This document shows positions 9,067 through 18,341 of a stretch of 64,000 nucleotides of DNA, one piece after another (position 1 is the first letter of the stretch; every line of letters starts with the position of its first letter). Origin of the DNA: Fulvivirga lutea (GTDB lineage Bacteria > Bacteroidota > Bacteroidia > Cytophagales > Cyclobacteriaceae). The notes under the pieces are model-generated. The model saw nothing but the letters and a program-made list of their open reading frames with translations, made no database searches and was not told the origin of the DNA. A program made the translations under genes and the position numbers. The stretch spans positions 3,639,488 through 3,703,487 of the forward strand of contig NZ_CP070608.1 in NCBI RefSeq assembly GCF_017068455.1, written 5' to 3'.

Positions 9067-9597
9067 TTAATCTTCAAAATCTTTATCATTCACTTCACTT
9101 GCACCACTTCCTTGCACCACTTTTTTAATGTCATCTTTAGACATTTTATTTTTAGCAAGGTCAATTGCCATTACGTGCTTGTCATCGGTAATTCTTATGT
9201 CCATCAATCTTGGTTTTTTGTAAGGCTTTAGATCACTTACGATCATAAATGTTCCCACCATACCAAGCGCAGAAAGTAATACGGTTAATTCAAATGTTAC
9301 CGGAATAAACGGAGGTATTGAGAAGAAATCTTTACCCCCAATAATCATTGGCCAGTCAAAACCTAACATTCCTATCTGCATTGTTAATGCTAGACATGTT
9401 CCCAATAAACCGAACATAAAGGCAGCCTTAGGAAGTCTCGTTCTCTTATAACCTAAAACCTCATCTAACCCATGAACAGGGAATGGAGAATATACTTCGT
9501 GAATTTTTACTCCGCTTTCTCGAACCTTAGTAACGGCTTTGAGTAAAACGTCTTCATCGTCATATACGCCTAATACAAAGTGTTTATTACTTTCCAT
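9067..9597 (-). CDS. actD: Alternative complex III subunit ActD (DUF3341)
   Basis: This 176-residue protein has the DUF3341 layout: a cytoplasmic ferredoxin-like domain (VLGVYDDEDVLLKAVTKVRESG), the conserved SPFPVHGLDEVLG turn at about residues 37-49, then two membrane helices (about 58-80 and 103-123). In solved alternative complex III structures ActD is a peripheral structural subunit next to ActC. It starts 3 bp after the actC stop and is followed closely by actE. Confidence 0.94.
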   Translation of the reverse strand: MESNKHFVLGVYDDEDVLLKAVTKVRESGVKIHEVYSPFPVHGLDEVLGYKRTRLPKAAFMFGLLGTCLALTMQIGMLGFDWPMIIGGKDFFSIPPFIPVTFELTVLLSALGMVGTFMIVSDLKPYKKPRLMDIRITDDKHVMAIDLAKNKMSKDDIKKVVQGSGASEVNDKDFED

Positions 9598-9600
9598 TTT

Positions 9601-10968
9601 TTAATTCTTCTCTTTTAAAGATGATGACTTAATGATACTCTTTACCTCTGCCATGTTTATTACAGGGAAGAATTTAGCGAATAATAAGAACGCAGTAAAG
9701 AATAATCCAAAAGTGAATAAGTATACACCTACATCGTATCGTGTAGGATAAAACATCGCCCAACTAGATGGTAGATAGTCTCTGTGTAGGGATGTTACAA
9801 TAATTACAAAACGCTCGAACCACATACCGATGTTTACTACAATACTTAAGATAAATGTAGCAGCGATATTAGTTCTGATACTCTTCACCCAGAAAAGTTG
9901 TGGTGAAATTACGTTACAGGTCATCATGGTTGCATAAGCCCACCAATAAGGACCAAATGCTCTGTTAATAAATGCATACTGCTCTGCTTCAACTCCTGAA
10001 TACCACGCGATGAAGAACTCCGTTATGTATGCAATACCTACAATTGAACCTGTAATGATGATCACTATGTTCATCAACTCAATGTGGTTGATGGTAATAT
10101 AATCTTCTAGTTTAAATACTTTTCTTGTTACCAACATTAATGTTAGTACCATGGCAAACCCTGAGAAAATCGCTCCAGCAACAAAGTACGGAGGGAAGAT
10201 CGTTGTATGCCATCCAGGAATAACTGAAGTAGCAAAGTCAAATGATACGATTGTGTGTACTGAAAGTACAAGTGGTGTAGCTAAACCTGCTAAGATTAAT
10301 GCTACTGTCTCGTAACGCGACCACGTTTTAGCTGCTCCATCCCATCCAAAACTTAAAGCACCATATACAGCTTTAGAAATTTTGTTCTTAGCTCTATCTC
10401 TGATCGAAGCAAAATCTGGGATCAAACCGATATACCAGAATACCAATGATACAGTGAAGTATGTACTAATAGCAAATACGTCCCATAAAAGTGGTGAGTT
10501 AAAGTTTACCCACAAAGACCCGAATGTATTTGGTAGAGGCAATGCCCAGTAAAAACCTAACCAAAGTCTTCCCATGTGAAGACCAGGAAAACATGCTGCA
10601 CAAATTACGGCAAAGATCGTCATCGCCTCAGCCGCTCTGTTAATTGACATTCTCCACTTCTGTCTGAAAAGCAAAAGAATGGCGGAAATTAGGGTACCAG
10701 CGTGACCAATACCAACCCACCAAACGAAGTTAGTAATATCCCAAGCCCAGCCAACGGTCTTATTTAATCCCCAAACTCCAATACCTTCCCATAACAATAC
10801 GAAAACGCAATAAGCTCCTATGGCTAAAGCTCCAAGTGAAATGGCCATGCCCAGCATCCATGATTTTGTCGGCTTTCCTTCTACTTGTCTGCAGATATCT
10901 TCCGTAACATCATGAACCGTTTTATTTCCGGTAACCAGAGCTTCACGAACAGATGAAGTAACTTGCAT
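9601..10968 (-). CDS. actC: Alternative complex III quinol-binding membrane subunit ActC (NrfD-like)
   Basis: This 455-residue NrfD/PsrC-like membrane protein has about ten helices. Family stretches are [35 protein letters not shown] and the [33 protein letters not shown] region, which is typical of the ActC/HmeB type. Menaquinol oxidation is expected near its periplasmic face, with electrons passing to the Fe-S domain of ActB. It lies between actB (48 bp) and actD (3 bp). Confidence 0.95.
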   Translation of the reverse strand: MQVTSSVREALVTGNKTVHDVTEDICRQVEGKPTKSWMLGMAISLGALAIGAYCVFVLLWEGIGVWGLNKTVGWAWDITNFVWWVGIGHAGTLISAILLLFRQKWRMSINRAAEAMTIFAVICAACFPGLHMGRLWLGFYWALPLPNTFGSLWVNFNSPLLWDVFAISTYFTVSLVFWYIGLIPDFASIRDRAKNKISKAVYGALSFGWDGAAKTWSRYETVALILAGLATPLVLSVHTIVSFDFATSVIPGWHTTIFPPYFVAGAIFSGFAMVLTLMLVTRKVFKLEDYITINHIELMNIVIIITGSIVGIAYITEFFIAWYSGVEAEQYAFINRAFGPYWWAYATMMTCNVISPQLFWVKSIRTNIAATFILSIVVNIGMWFERFVIIVTSLHRDYLPSSWAMFYPTRYDVGVYLFTFGLFFTAFLLFAKFFPVINMAEVKSIIKSSSLKEKN

Positions 10969-11016
10969 ATTTGTTAGTTCTTAGTTTTAATTTCTATCTA
11001 TTTCCCAGAGCATTGC

Positions 11017-14000
11017 TTAAGCTTCGCTCTCTTCTTTATTTCTAATCTTCGTTAGGTAAGTAACGTTAGGCTTAACACCTATCTCCTCAAGCACGTGATA
11101 TGCTCTTGGCTCACCAATTTCCTTTTCTATAATATAGTCAGCTTTCTCCGTATCCTCAATTTTGAGCATTTTGTAGATTCTGCTTTCTTTATCGTTCATG
11201 TCTCCAAAAACAATGGCATCTGCAGGGCACGCACTAGCACAAGCAGTATTGATGTCTCCATCATTTGGTCTTCTACCCTCTTTCTTAGCTTCAAGCTTAC
11301 CATACTGTATTCTCTGAACACAAAGAGAGCACTTTTCCATTACACCTCTAGATCTTACAGTAACATCAGGATTCAACACCATTTTACCAAGATCATTACT
11401 CATTGCAGTGTTTACATCCTCGAACTGAGAGTTATCATGGTACTTAAACCAGTTAAACCTTCTTACTTTATAAGGACAGTTGTTAGCACAATATCTTGTA
11501 CCAATACATCTGTTGTAAGTCATTTGGTTAAGACCTTCGGTGCTATGTGTTGTTGCTGCAACAGGACAAACTGTTTCGCAAGGAGCATTATTACAATGCT
11601 GACACATCATAGGTTGGAAGGTAACTTCTGGGTTTTCAGCAGCTACTTCCATTGCTTCGTAGTTATCTACGCTTGCAGAGCTGTAGTAACGGTCGATACG
11701 CATCCAATGCATATCTCTACGCATAATTACTTCGTCTCTACCAACTACAGGAATATTGTTTTCAGACTGACAAGCCACATGACATGCGCTACACCCTGTA
11801 CAAGAGTTCAAGTCAATAGCTAATCCCCAATGATGGTTTTTGTATTTGTGACCTTTCCAAAGACTTAGGTTACCCGGAGAAGTTTCACCAGACTCTTCTT
11901 GCCATGTTGATACATGCGGATGATATCTTCCAGCAGAAGGATCTTTTTGATATTTAGAAAGAACAGACTCTTGAATAACAGTCTCTCTTCCCATATACGT
12001 TTGATGCGTCTGAGTTTGAGCCACTTGATATTGTTCATCAAGTACCTCCACTTTTGCTGCACCACCTACTAATATAGGATAAGCATCAACGCCTCTACCA
12101 TCAGCGACTTTACCGGCATTTGTTCTTCCATAACCAACTGCTAAACCAACAGTACCTGGTGCTTGTCCAGGTTGAATAACAACTGGAAGCTTTACAGTTT
12201 TTCCACCTGCAGTAAGGTTTACCATATTAGCTTTACCTTCGAAAGCCTTTACACCATTTGCAGTAGCCCATGATTGAGAAACTGTTAAATAGTTATCCCA
12301 AGTAGCCTTAGTGATTGGATCCGGCATCTCCTGTAGCCAAGGGTTATTGGCTTGCGTTCCATCACCAATACCAACTTTAGTGTAAACTGCCAACTCAAGA
12401 TCAGCAGCATTCATTGAAGTTGCCGAACGTGCAGCAGAATTTACATCTCCCGCAAACTCAAAAGTTTGTTGTTCTTCAGATTCAACTTCAACAACACCGT
12501 TATATAATGCTTTATCCCAATACATATCGAAGCTGCCACTTACAGGCATTGTGCTTCTCCAAGTATCTCTTAAATAAGTATAGTAATCTTTAGAAGCACC
12601 AGACCATGTTAGGAAAGAATCTTGTGCTTGTCTTGTTTTAAAAATTGGAGTAATGGTTGGTTGAGCAAGGCTATAAGAGCCTTTTTTAGGCTCAGCATCG
12701 TTCCAAGACTCTAAATAATGATGATCAGGGGCTATGTAATCACAAGCCACAGCAGTTTCATCAGGTCTATCAGAAGTAGACACTTTTAGAGAAACTTTAG
12801 CAAGAGCAGCTTTTAGTTCACCTCCTCTAGTGTGATTGTAAACAGGGTTACAGTTGTAGAATACTACAGCCGCAACTTGTCCGCCTTTTGCATCAGTAAT
12901 GAATTTATCCATAGCTGACGCATTACCTTGACGGAAGTTTGCATGCTTATCTAAATCAATAGTCTTTCCGTAGTTGGAAAGCATACTGTTAATTCCGTTA
13001 ACCAATGTTTGAACTCCTTCATTATTTGATCCGGAAACAACAATTGATTTACCTTTCGCTTTTAATAAATCAGCTGCAGCTTTGTCGATGTTTGGATATT
13101 TACCAGCACCGGAAACTGAAGAACCTCCAGTTTTTGCAGCAACAGCATTATAAAGTGCAGCAACTGCCTTTCCTTCATCTGAAGGCTTAATCATTGTACG
13201 GTAATCAGCATTAGATCCCGTTAATGATAAATTAGACTCAAACTGATAGTGGCGAGACATTGTCTTTTTACCATCATTCAGTTTTCTTGTCTTACTATAT
13301 TGTTTCGTGAATTCAATAGGAGAAATCCATGTTCCTAAGAAATCGGCAGTAAAGCTTACAATTACATCTGCTTTGCTAAAATCGTAAGAAGGTATTGCTC
13401 GCTTACCGAATGATGACTCATTTGCGGCCAGCATACCTTCAGAAGAAATAGGATCATAAGCTACATGCTCAGTTGTAGGATATTTTGCCTGGAAATCAGA
13501 AATTACCTTTTTAGTTGTTGGGCTCAAAACTGTATTTGAAACAATTCTAATTGCCCCACCTTGCGCAGCAATAGAACCTAACTTGGTCATTACTTCTTTA
13601 TCAAGAGTTTCCCAGTCGGTATTCTTATCGCCTGCTTTCGGGCCTCTTAATCTTTCATTATCATAAAGAGATAAAACAGATGCATCAACTTGTGCACTTG
13701 TTCCTCCCTGCGTTATTTTTGAAAGCTTATTACCCTCGATTTTTATAGGTCTACCCTCTCTTGTTTTGACTACGATGCTACAATAGTCACCACCAGATGC
13801 ATATGTAGAAGCATAATAGTTAGGAATACCAGGGTCAACATCCACTGGCTTGTTAACGTAAGGAATAGCCTTTCTTACAGGAGCCTCGCAAGCTGCTAAC
13901 GAAACTGCAGCCACGCCAAAACCCATCAATTTTAGAAAATCCCTTCTTGTGCTACCTTCTCCTTCACCGTTACCAGTAGGTAAAAATTCAGGGAATTCGC

Positions 14001-14082
14001 TCTCAGCTTTTTTTACAAACTCAGGATCGTTAGATAACTGTTCAATTCCTTTCCAGTATGTCTTTTTATTATCCTTCATCAT
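11017..14082 (-). CDS. actB: Alternative complex III iron-sulfur/molybdopterin-like subunit ActB
   Basis: At 1021 residues this is the fused ActB: a molybdopterin-oxidoreductase-like region (about 80-730) followed by an Fe-S domain (about 745-990). A TAT-type signal STRRDFLKLMGFG (RR at 46-47) and a lipobox-like LAAC (C65) start the protein. Cluster motifs are CTGCSACHVAC, CQHCNNAPCETVCP, CIGTRYCANNCP and CSLCVQRI with CASACPADA. In characterised members the large domain holds no molybdenum cofactor, and electrons go from quinol through the clusters to the ActA hemes. It follows actA by 35 bp. Confidence 0.96.
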   Translation of the reverse strand: MMKDNKKTYWKGIEQLSNDPEFVKKAESEFPEFLPTGNGEGEGSTRRDFLKLMGFGVAAVSLAACEAPVRKAIPYVNKPVDVDPGIPNYYASTYASGGDYCSIVVKTREGRPIKIEGNKLSKITQGGTSAQVDASVLSLYDNERLRGPKAGDKNTDWETLDKEVMTKLGSIAAQGGAIRIVSNTVLSPTTKKVISDFQAKYPTTEHVAYDPISSEGMLAANESSFGKRAIPSYDFSKADVIVSFTADFLGTWISPIEFTKQYSKTRKLNDGKKTMSRHYQFESNLSLTGSNADYRTMIKPSDEGKAVAALYNAVAAKTGGSSVSGAGKYPNIDKAAADLLKAKGKSIVVSGSNNEGVQTLVNGINSMLSNYGKTIDLDKHANFRQGNASAMDKFITDAKGGQVAAVVFYNCNPVYNHTRGGELKAALAKVSLKVSTSDRPDETAVACDYIAPDHHYLESWNDAEPKKGSYSLAQPTITPIFKTRQAQDSFLTWSGASKDYYTYLRDTWRSTMPVSGSFDMYWDKALYNGVVEVESEEQQTFEFAGDVNSAARSATSMNAADLELAVYTKVGIGDGTQANNPWLQEMPDPITKATWDNYLTVSQSWATANGVKAFEGKANMVNLTAGGKTVKLPVVIQPGQAPGTVGLAVGYGRTNAGKVADGRGVDAYPILVGGAAKVEVLDEQYQVAQTQTHQTYMGRETVIQESVLSKYQKDPSAGRYHPHVSTWQEESGETSPGNLSLWKGHKYKNHHWGLAIDLNSCTGCSACHVACQSENNIPVVGRDEVIMRRDMHWMRIDRYYSSASVDNYEAMEVAAENPEVTFQPMMCQHCNNAPCETVCPVAATTHSTEGLNQMTYNRCIGTRYCANNCPYKVRRFNWFKYHDNSQFEDVNTAMSNDLGKMVLNPDVTVRSRGVMEKCSLCVQRIQYGKLEAKKEGRRPNDGDINTACASACPADAIVFGDMNDKESRIYKMLKIEDTEKADYIIEKEIGEPRAYHVLEEIGVKPNVTYLTKIRNKEESEA

Positions 14083-14117
14083 ATTTTATATATCGATGTA
14101 TATTTTATTTTAATTAA

Positions 14118-15365
14118 TTAGTAATGGCACTTAGAGCACTCTAACCCTCCGATATCTTCTACCTTTAATGCCTCTTTACTTTCCTGTTCGTGAAGTTCCA
14201 CTAATTTGTCATAGTAATCGTTGCCTTTCGTATTTACATCGGTTTTTCTATGACAATCGATGCACCAACCCATTGTTAATAATGATGCCTGCTGTACAAC
14301 CTCCATTTCTTTGATTTCTCCGTGACAAGTTTCGCACTCAATGCCACCTACTTGAACGTGTTGTGAGTGGTTGAAATAAGCCAAATCAGGTAGGTTATGA
14401 ATTCTGACCCATTCAATAGGCTTATCATTTTCTATAGCCGCATATATCTTCTGAATTTCTGGCGACTCAGTTTTGATCGCACTATGACAATTCATACAGA
14501 TGTTTGGCGAAGGAATGTTCGCACTCTTACTTTTTCTTACACCAGTGTGGCAGTAATTACAATCAATTTCGTACTGACCAGCATGTAATTTGTGAGAGAA
14601 GGCTATTGGTTGCTTTGGAGCATATCCTTTCTGAACGCCTACTGCATATAAGTTATTAATAACAACTTTAAATGAGATGGCTGCAAATAAGAATATTACA
14701 ATAAAGATGAACGGCTTACTCTTAATTAACGAGTCAAAACTAAATGTAGGGTTAACGATTGCTTTATCATCTTCATCTAAATCTTCTTTTTGATTCAGGT
14801 ATTTTTGAAGAATCGTTGTTATTAATATTAAAACAACAAGGATTAGTACTAATACTATGATTAGACCAATCATTATAGCGTTTATATAAGTAGATGGAAC
14901 ACCTGATCCCTCGCCTCCCGCGGCAACTGCTGCGCCATCAGCAGGAACTGCTGCTACTGCAGGACCTTTTTCAGTCTCATCTTTAATATAAGCTAAAATT
15001 GAAAGTATCTGATCCCTTGAAAACGAAGGGAAAGCAGTCATTTGTGTTTTGTTGTATTCTTCATAAAGGGCGTTGGCGTACTCATCGCCACTTGCTATTA
15101 CTTTAGAAGAGTTTTGAACAAAATTTACGATCCAGTCGATAGAAGGAGCTCTATCATACACATCTTTTAATGCCGGACCAACAAGCTTTTCGTGTACTTT
15201 ATGACAAGTCTTACAATTTCCATTAAATAATGACTGCCCCTCACTGATTCTCTCCGGTTCAGTAGGTATTTCATCTTGCCCATATGAGCTAGAGCCAATA
15301 AATAATAGGGGTAGTGAAAGAGTAAGAAGAATTAAAACGCGTGTAAACAATCTATTTTGCGTCAT
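14118..15365 (-). CDS. actA: Alternative complex III multiheme cytochrome c ActA (6 heme motifs)
   Basis: This first gene of the operon encodes a 415-residue cytochrome. A signal peptide is followed by a class I cytochrome c domain with CKTCH at residues 51-55 and probable Met ligand M109, then two membrane helices (about 160-188 and 217-238), then a pentaheme region with CNYCH, CMNCH, CETCH, CIDCH and CSKCH. Classical ActA carries only the pentaheme part, so this is a fused form with six heme sites, also found in related bacteria. It receives electrons from ActB; the N-terminal domain could hand electrons to the CuA site. Confidence 0.95.
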   Translation of the reverse strand: MTQNRLFTRVLILLTLSLPLLFIGSSSYGQDEIPTEPERISEGQSLFNGNCKTCHKVHEKLVGPALKDVYDRAPSIDWIVNFVQNSSKVIASGDEYANALYEEYNKTQMTAFPSFSRDQILSILAYIKDETEKGPAVAAVPADGAAVAAGGEGSGVPSTYINAIMIGLIIVLVLILVVLILITTILQKYLNQKEDLDEDDKAIVNPTFSFDSLIKSKPFIFIVIFLFAAISFKVVINNLYAVGVQKGYAPKQPIAFSHKLHAGQYEIDCNYCHTGVRKSKSANIPSPNICMNCHSAIKTESPEIQKIYAAIENDKPIEWVRIHNLPDLAYFNHSQHVQVGGIECETCHGEIKEMEVVQQASLLTMGWCIDCHRKTDVNTKGNDYYDKLVELHEQESKEALKVEDIGGLECSKCHY

Positions 15366-15421
15366 GTTATTGAATAGTTTTAAATCAAGTAATGCAACCT
15401 TACATTACCTTTAACTCGGCA

Positions 15422-15452
15422 CAAATCTAATATTGGAATATTTTATTTCAAA
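15422..15452 (-). promoter_or_regulatory. Promoter of the act-cox operon
   Basis: On the minus strand TTTG (15452-15449) is followed after exactly 19 nt by TAGATTTG (15429-15422). This matches the Bacteroidota housekeeping consensus TTTG-N19-TAnnTTTG at every defined base. The predicted start of transcription lies about 50 bp before the actA start codon. Confidence 0.8.
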
Positions 15453-15486
15453 CATATTTTCAACCCCATTTTTCCACAGGTGAAAC

Positions 15487-15551
15487 AAAAAGCCATACTA
15501 GTCCGTAGTGCTTTTTTAAAATAGCTTTTTTTGCGCCAAAAAAGCTATTTT
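15487..15551 (-). terminator. Two tandem hairpins, terminator of the BamA-like gene
   Basis: The gap after the stop at 15617 holds a 14-bp AT-rich inverted repeat (15518-15531 with 15538-15551, arms AAAATAGCTTTTTT / AAAAAAGCTATTTT). Next to it is a second hairpin at 15487-15516 (arms of 12 with two mismatches, A/T-run flanks). Together they should end minus-strand transcription from the BamA-like gene before the act promoter. Confidence 0.6.
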
Positions 15552-15616
15552 TATTTCTAATTTAGAATATTTATAAATAATAAAGGTGTGATTTATTTAC
15601 TTCTGCAGGCTGTCAA

Positions 15617-17599
15617 CTAATCAAAAGTAATAACCTCCGGACGGTTAACTCTAAAGCCGTTGAGTTCCAAATTTCTGGATCCCGAAAAATCGAAATCATA
15701 GTTAGCGACATAAGCTGGTGTATTCGGATACCACCCAAATCGAATTTGAAAGGTATTAAAAGCCAAGTTCTCGTTTCTAAACCTTAAACCAACTCCATAC
15801 CCTTGATATAAGGTATTATCAAATAGTCTTTCCTTAGTATTATCAACCATGGCAAAATCGAGAAATCCAAAAACAGCCATTCTAAATCCAGCAAAGTAAA
15901 TAGGGGTAAATGCTACTGTCTCCATTTGAAAACTAATTTTCTTAGTACCTCTTAGTGTAACATCACCCAAGCCCCGCACTCCTCTTTCATCATTAATATC
16001 GATAAACTCGGTACTAAATCTGTTGATGCCATACGTGTATTTGAATCTGAAAAACTGCCTTAGATTGGTTCTTCGTATGCGATACAGAAAGCTGAAATAA
16101 TCTACCTGAACTTTCAGAACACCTTGTTCAAGTTCCTCATTCTCAATAAAACTACCGAATGTAATACTAGGGCGAATAAACCCGACACGATCAAAATACT
16201 CACCGTATGCCAATTGAGAACCAAAATAGGTTCTGGTAGTAAATGTATTGTTTTCTCTACCCAGCGTAAGTTCTGCTAAATATCCCAATGGAATATCTTC
16301 GGTTCTACCGAAGCCTAATATAAGGCTGCTTCTATCAAACTTTCTTCTTGCAATACCTACAGACAATAATCTTGTATAGCTATCAACAAACACCTGATTA
16401 GTGTCCGGAGTAGTGATTGGGCGCTCAATAAAATCATTTACCACATAAGCTCCTGCCACCTGAAAGTTGGTTCTGCTACCATCTTCATCTTCATGAATCA
16501 AAAAAGATCTACCATACCAATAGTCCTGAAAACTAAGTCGCGTATTAAACACAATAGTTGTATCGATAAAAATTCTTGCGTTAAGCCTTCTTTCCTGTGC
16601 TATTTCTATGCCACCCGCATGTTTGGTTTCAGGTGTGATGAAGTTCCTAAAAAACTCAATTCCTCTTCTATCGAATTCGAACGACCGGCCTAATGTCAAC
16701 TCGCCAGTAATAAAAGTACCTTTGATATTATTGGCTCTGTATGTACCTAAATAGCCTAAATTTGGTTTGCCATCAGTTGTATATGGAAACTCATTTTCAA
16801 ACTCATAACCTAAACCTAAAAAATTCCTGTCGGTAATGGTGAAATCAAAATTCTCCGGATCGCTGTAAGAAGCTGACCCAGTAATATTCCATACATCTTT
16901 GGTGATCACTAGTATGTCTACTTGAAATGTTCCTTTAATAGGCACAATATACACCCTGGCATCTCTAAGGAAAGGCAACCTACGCAAAATACGTTCTGTA
17001 TCGCGAAGAATCTCCTCATCCACCTCGTCACCTTCTTTAATTAGTAAATTATTCCTCACAACAAACTCACGAGTAGTGGCATGAGTTCTATTTCCAAGTT
17101 TTGAAAAGGTATCTTTTGCGCTGCTGGTTGTATCAGTAACTTTAGTGCCAAAAGGGTCTAACCTTTTAATTTGTATTTTATTTATTACCCTACCATTGTA
17201 TAATTCAAAATCATCAGTTGGTCCATCAAATGACTTTATAGATGATTTAGGTTTGCTGGTATCGTTGAAAAACAAATCATACAGCTCTTTTGTAACTTTT
17301 CTTTTTGATAGTTTCTCCTTTAATTTTTTATAGAATTCAGCACTCCGTCCCTCTCTGTCTTTTTTAAGTTTAGCCACCACGGAATCAGGCAAGTAAAAAA
17401 TTGTATCTCTTTTTACATAAATAGAAGTGTCGCTGAGAACGAGGAAAGACTTACCCTTTACATGGATACTATCTGTACCAGCAACCTTGCCTTTGCGTTG
17501 TGCAAAAACTAAGGCACTCATAAGAAGTATTAGCAATATGAGTGTTGATCTAAGCAATAGAGAACGCGAATAAATAATTAGACATAATATAAACCACAA
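15617..17599 (-). CDS. BamA/TamA-like outer membrane beta-barrel protein with POTRA domain
   Basis: This is an Omp85-superfamily candidate of up to 660 residues: a signal peptide ending near ALVFAQ, a basic/charged region, one POTRA-like domain (about 135-240; VINKIQIKRLDPFG, then EILRDTERILRRLPFLRDARVYI), and a C-terminal region of alternating strands with GLGYEFEN and RGVRGLGDVTLRGTKK-type signatures. It should sit in the outer membrane; its substrate is unknown. The frame begins at a TTG at 17599; an internal TTG at 17557 would give a more standard signal peptide, and no early ATG exists. It is a single gene with terminators downstream. Confidence 0.75.
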   Translation of the reverse strand: MWFILCLIIYSRSLLLRSTLILLILLMSALVFAQRKGKVAGTDSIHVKGKSFLVLSDTSIYVKRDTIFYLPDSVVAKLKKDREGRSAEFYKKLKEKLSKRKVTKELYDLFFNDTSKPKSSIKSFDGPTDDFELYNGRVINKIQIKRLDPFGTKVTDTTSSAKDTFSKLGNRTHATTREFVVRNNLLIKEGDEVDEEILRDTERILRRLPFLRDARVYIVPIKGTFQVDILVITKDVWNITGSASYSDPENFDFTITDRNFLGLGYEFENEFPYTTDGKPNLGYLGTYRANNIKGTFITGELTLGRSFEFDRRGIEFFRNFITPETKHAGGIEIAQERRLNARIFIDTTIVFNTRLSFQDYWYGRSFLIHEDEDGSRTNFQVAGAYVVNDFIERPITTPDTNQVFVDSYTRLLSVGIARRKFDRSSLILGFGRTEDIPLGYLAELTLGRENNTFTTRTYFGSQLAYGEYFDRVGFIRPSITFGSFIENEELEQGVLKVQVDYFSFLYRIRRTNLRQFFRFKYTYGINRFSTEFIDINDERGVRGLGDVTLRGTKKISFQMETVAFTPIYFAGFRMAVFGFLDFAMVDNTKERLFDNTLYQGYGVGLRFRNENLAFNTFQIRFGWYPNTPAYVANYDFDFSGSRNLELNGFRVNRPEVITFD

Positions 17600-17668
17600 T
17601 GATATTGCATAACCTACTTAGACATATGAGAAAGTTGTCAAAATTGAAATATTAAGATGTGAACGATC

Positions 17669-18256
17669 TTAATGACCAATTCTTATAAACAACTCTCGCC
17701 CATCTCTAGGTTTTATAGAATTATAGCAAGGTTCGATTGATACGTTTTTGAAATACTTGCTAAAAAGGCTTTTATACTCTTCCAAACTCCCTCCAAACGG
17801 AGGATGATTATCATTTAAAGGGTCATCAAATAATAATCCGACAAGTTTTCCATTCAAAGATAACAGCTTCTTTACTTTCTCGGCATATTTAATTCTTTCT
17901 GATGGGTGCAAGGCGCAAAAAAAAGTCTGTTCGATTATTAAATCAAAAGTATCATCCAATAAAAAAAAATCGCCATGTATAACATGCTTGTATGGAAATT
18001 CAGGGTTTTTCCTTTTGAATTCTTCTAATGGAAGCAGACTAATATCTAGGATATAAACATTCTTAAATCCCAAATCATGCAAGTAGGCTGCCTCATAGGC
18101 ATTGCCGCAACCAGGAATAAGAATTTTCAATTCTTTGTTGGCAAGCTGATCGAAATACTCTTTCAGTGGAGTGGATACAGAGCCGATATCCCACTGAGTT
18201 TGATGATTTACATAACGATTCGACCAATAGTCCTCTTCAAAGTGTACAGGTGCCAT
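17669..18256 (-). CDS. TPMT-family SAM-dependent methyltransferase
   Basis: This 195-residue protein matches the thiopurine S-methyltransferase family: the opening FEEDYWSNRYVNHQTQWDIG is characteristic, and motif I is LIPGCGNAYEAAYLHDLG (about residues 46-63). Acidic motif II follows in VYILDIS, and the motif near FDLIIEQTFFCALHP is typical of the family's catalytic loop. In bacteria these enzymes methylate small thiol, selenium or halide compounds; the substrate here is unknown. It is cytoplasmic and stands alone, divergent from the coiled-coil gene. Confidence 0.85.
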   Translation of the reverse strand: MAPVHFEEDYWSNRYVNHQTQWDIGSVSTPLKEYFDQLANKELKILIPGCGNAYEAAYLHDLGFKNVYILDISLLPLEEFKRKNPEFPYKHVIHGDFFLLDDTFDLIIEQTFFCALHPSERIKYAEKVKKLLSLNGKLVGLLFDDPLNDNHPPFGGSLEEYKSLFSKYFKNVSIEPCYNSIKPRDGRELFIRIGH

Positions 18257-18291
18257 TTAACATTAAATAATTACAATTGATTGTTAAACTA

Positions 18292-18321
18292 TTGAATAGT
18301 CTTTAATAAACAATATTTTTG
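18292..18321 (+). promoter_or_regulatory. Promoter of the coiled-coil membrane protein gene
   Basis: TTG at 18292-18294 lies 19 nt before TATTTTTG (18314-18321), matching the Bacteroidota TTTG-N19-TAnnTTTG promoter with only the first T of the upstream box lost. The ATG at 18342 is 20 nt downstream. Confidence 0.65.
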
Positions 18322-18341
18322 CTCAGATTACGAAACTGACA

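Noticed and set aside
11095-11823. 242-residue open frame on the plus strand
   Set aside because: It lies wholly antisense to the Fe-S domain of actB; its composition (Ser/Thr/His/Val rich) is that of a shadow frame and it has no promoter or family signature.
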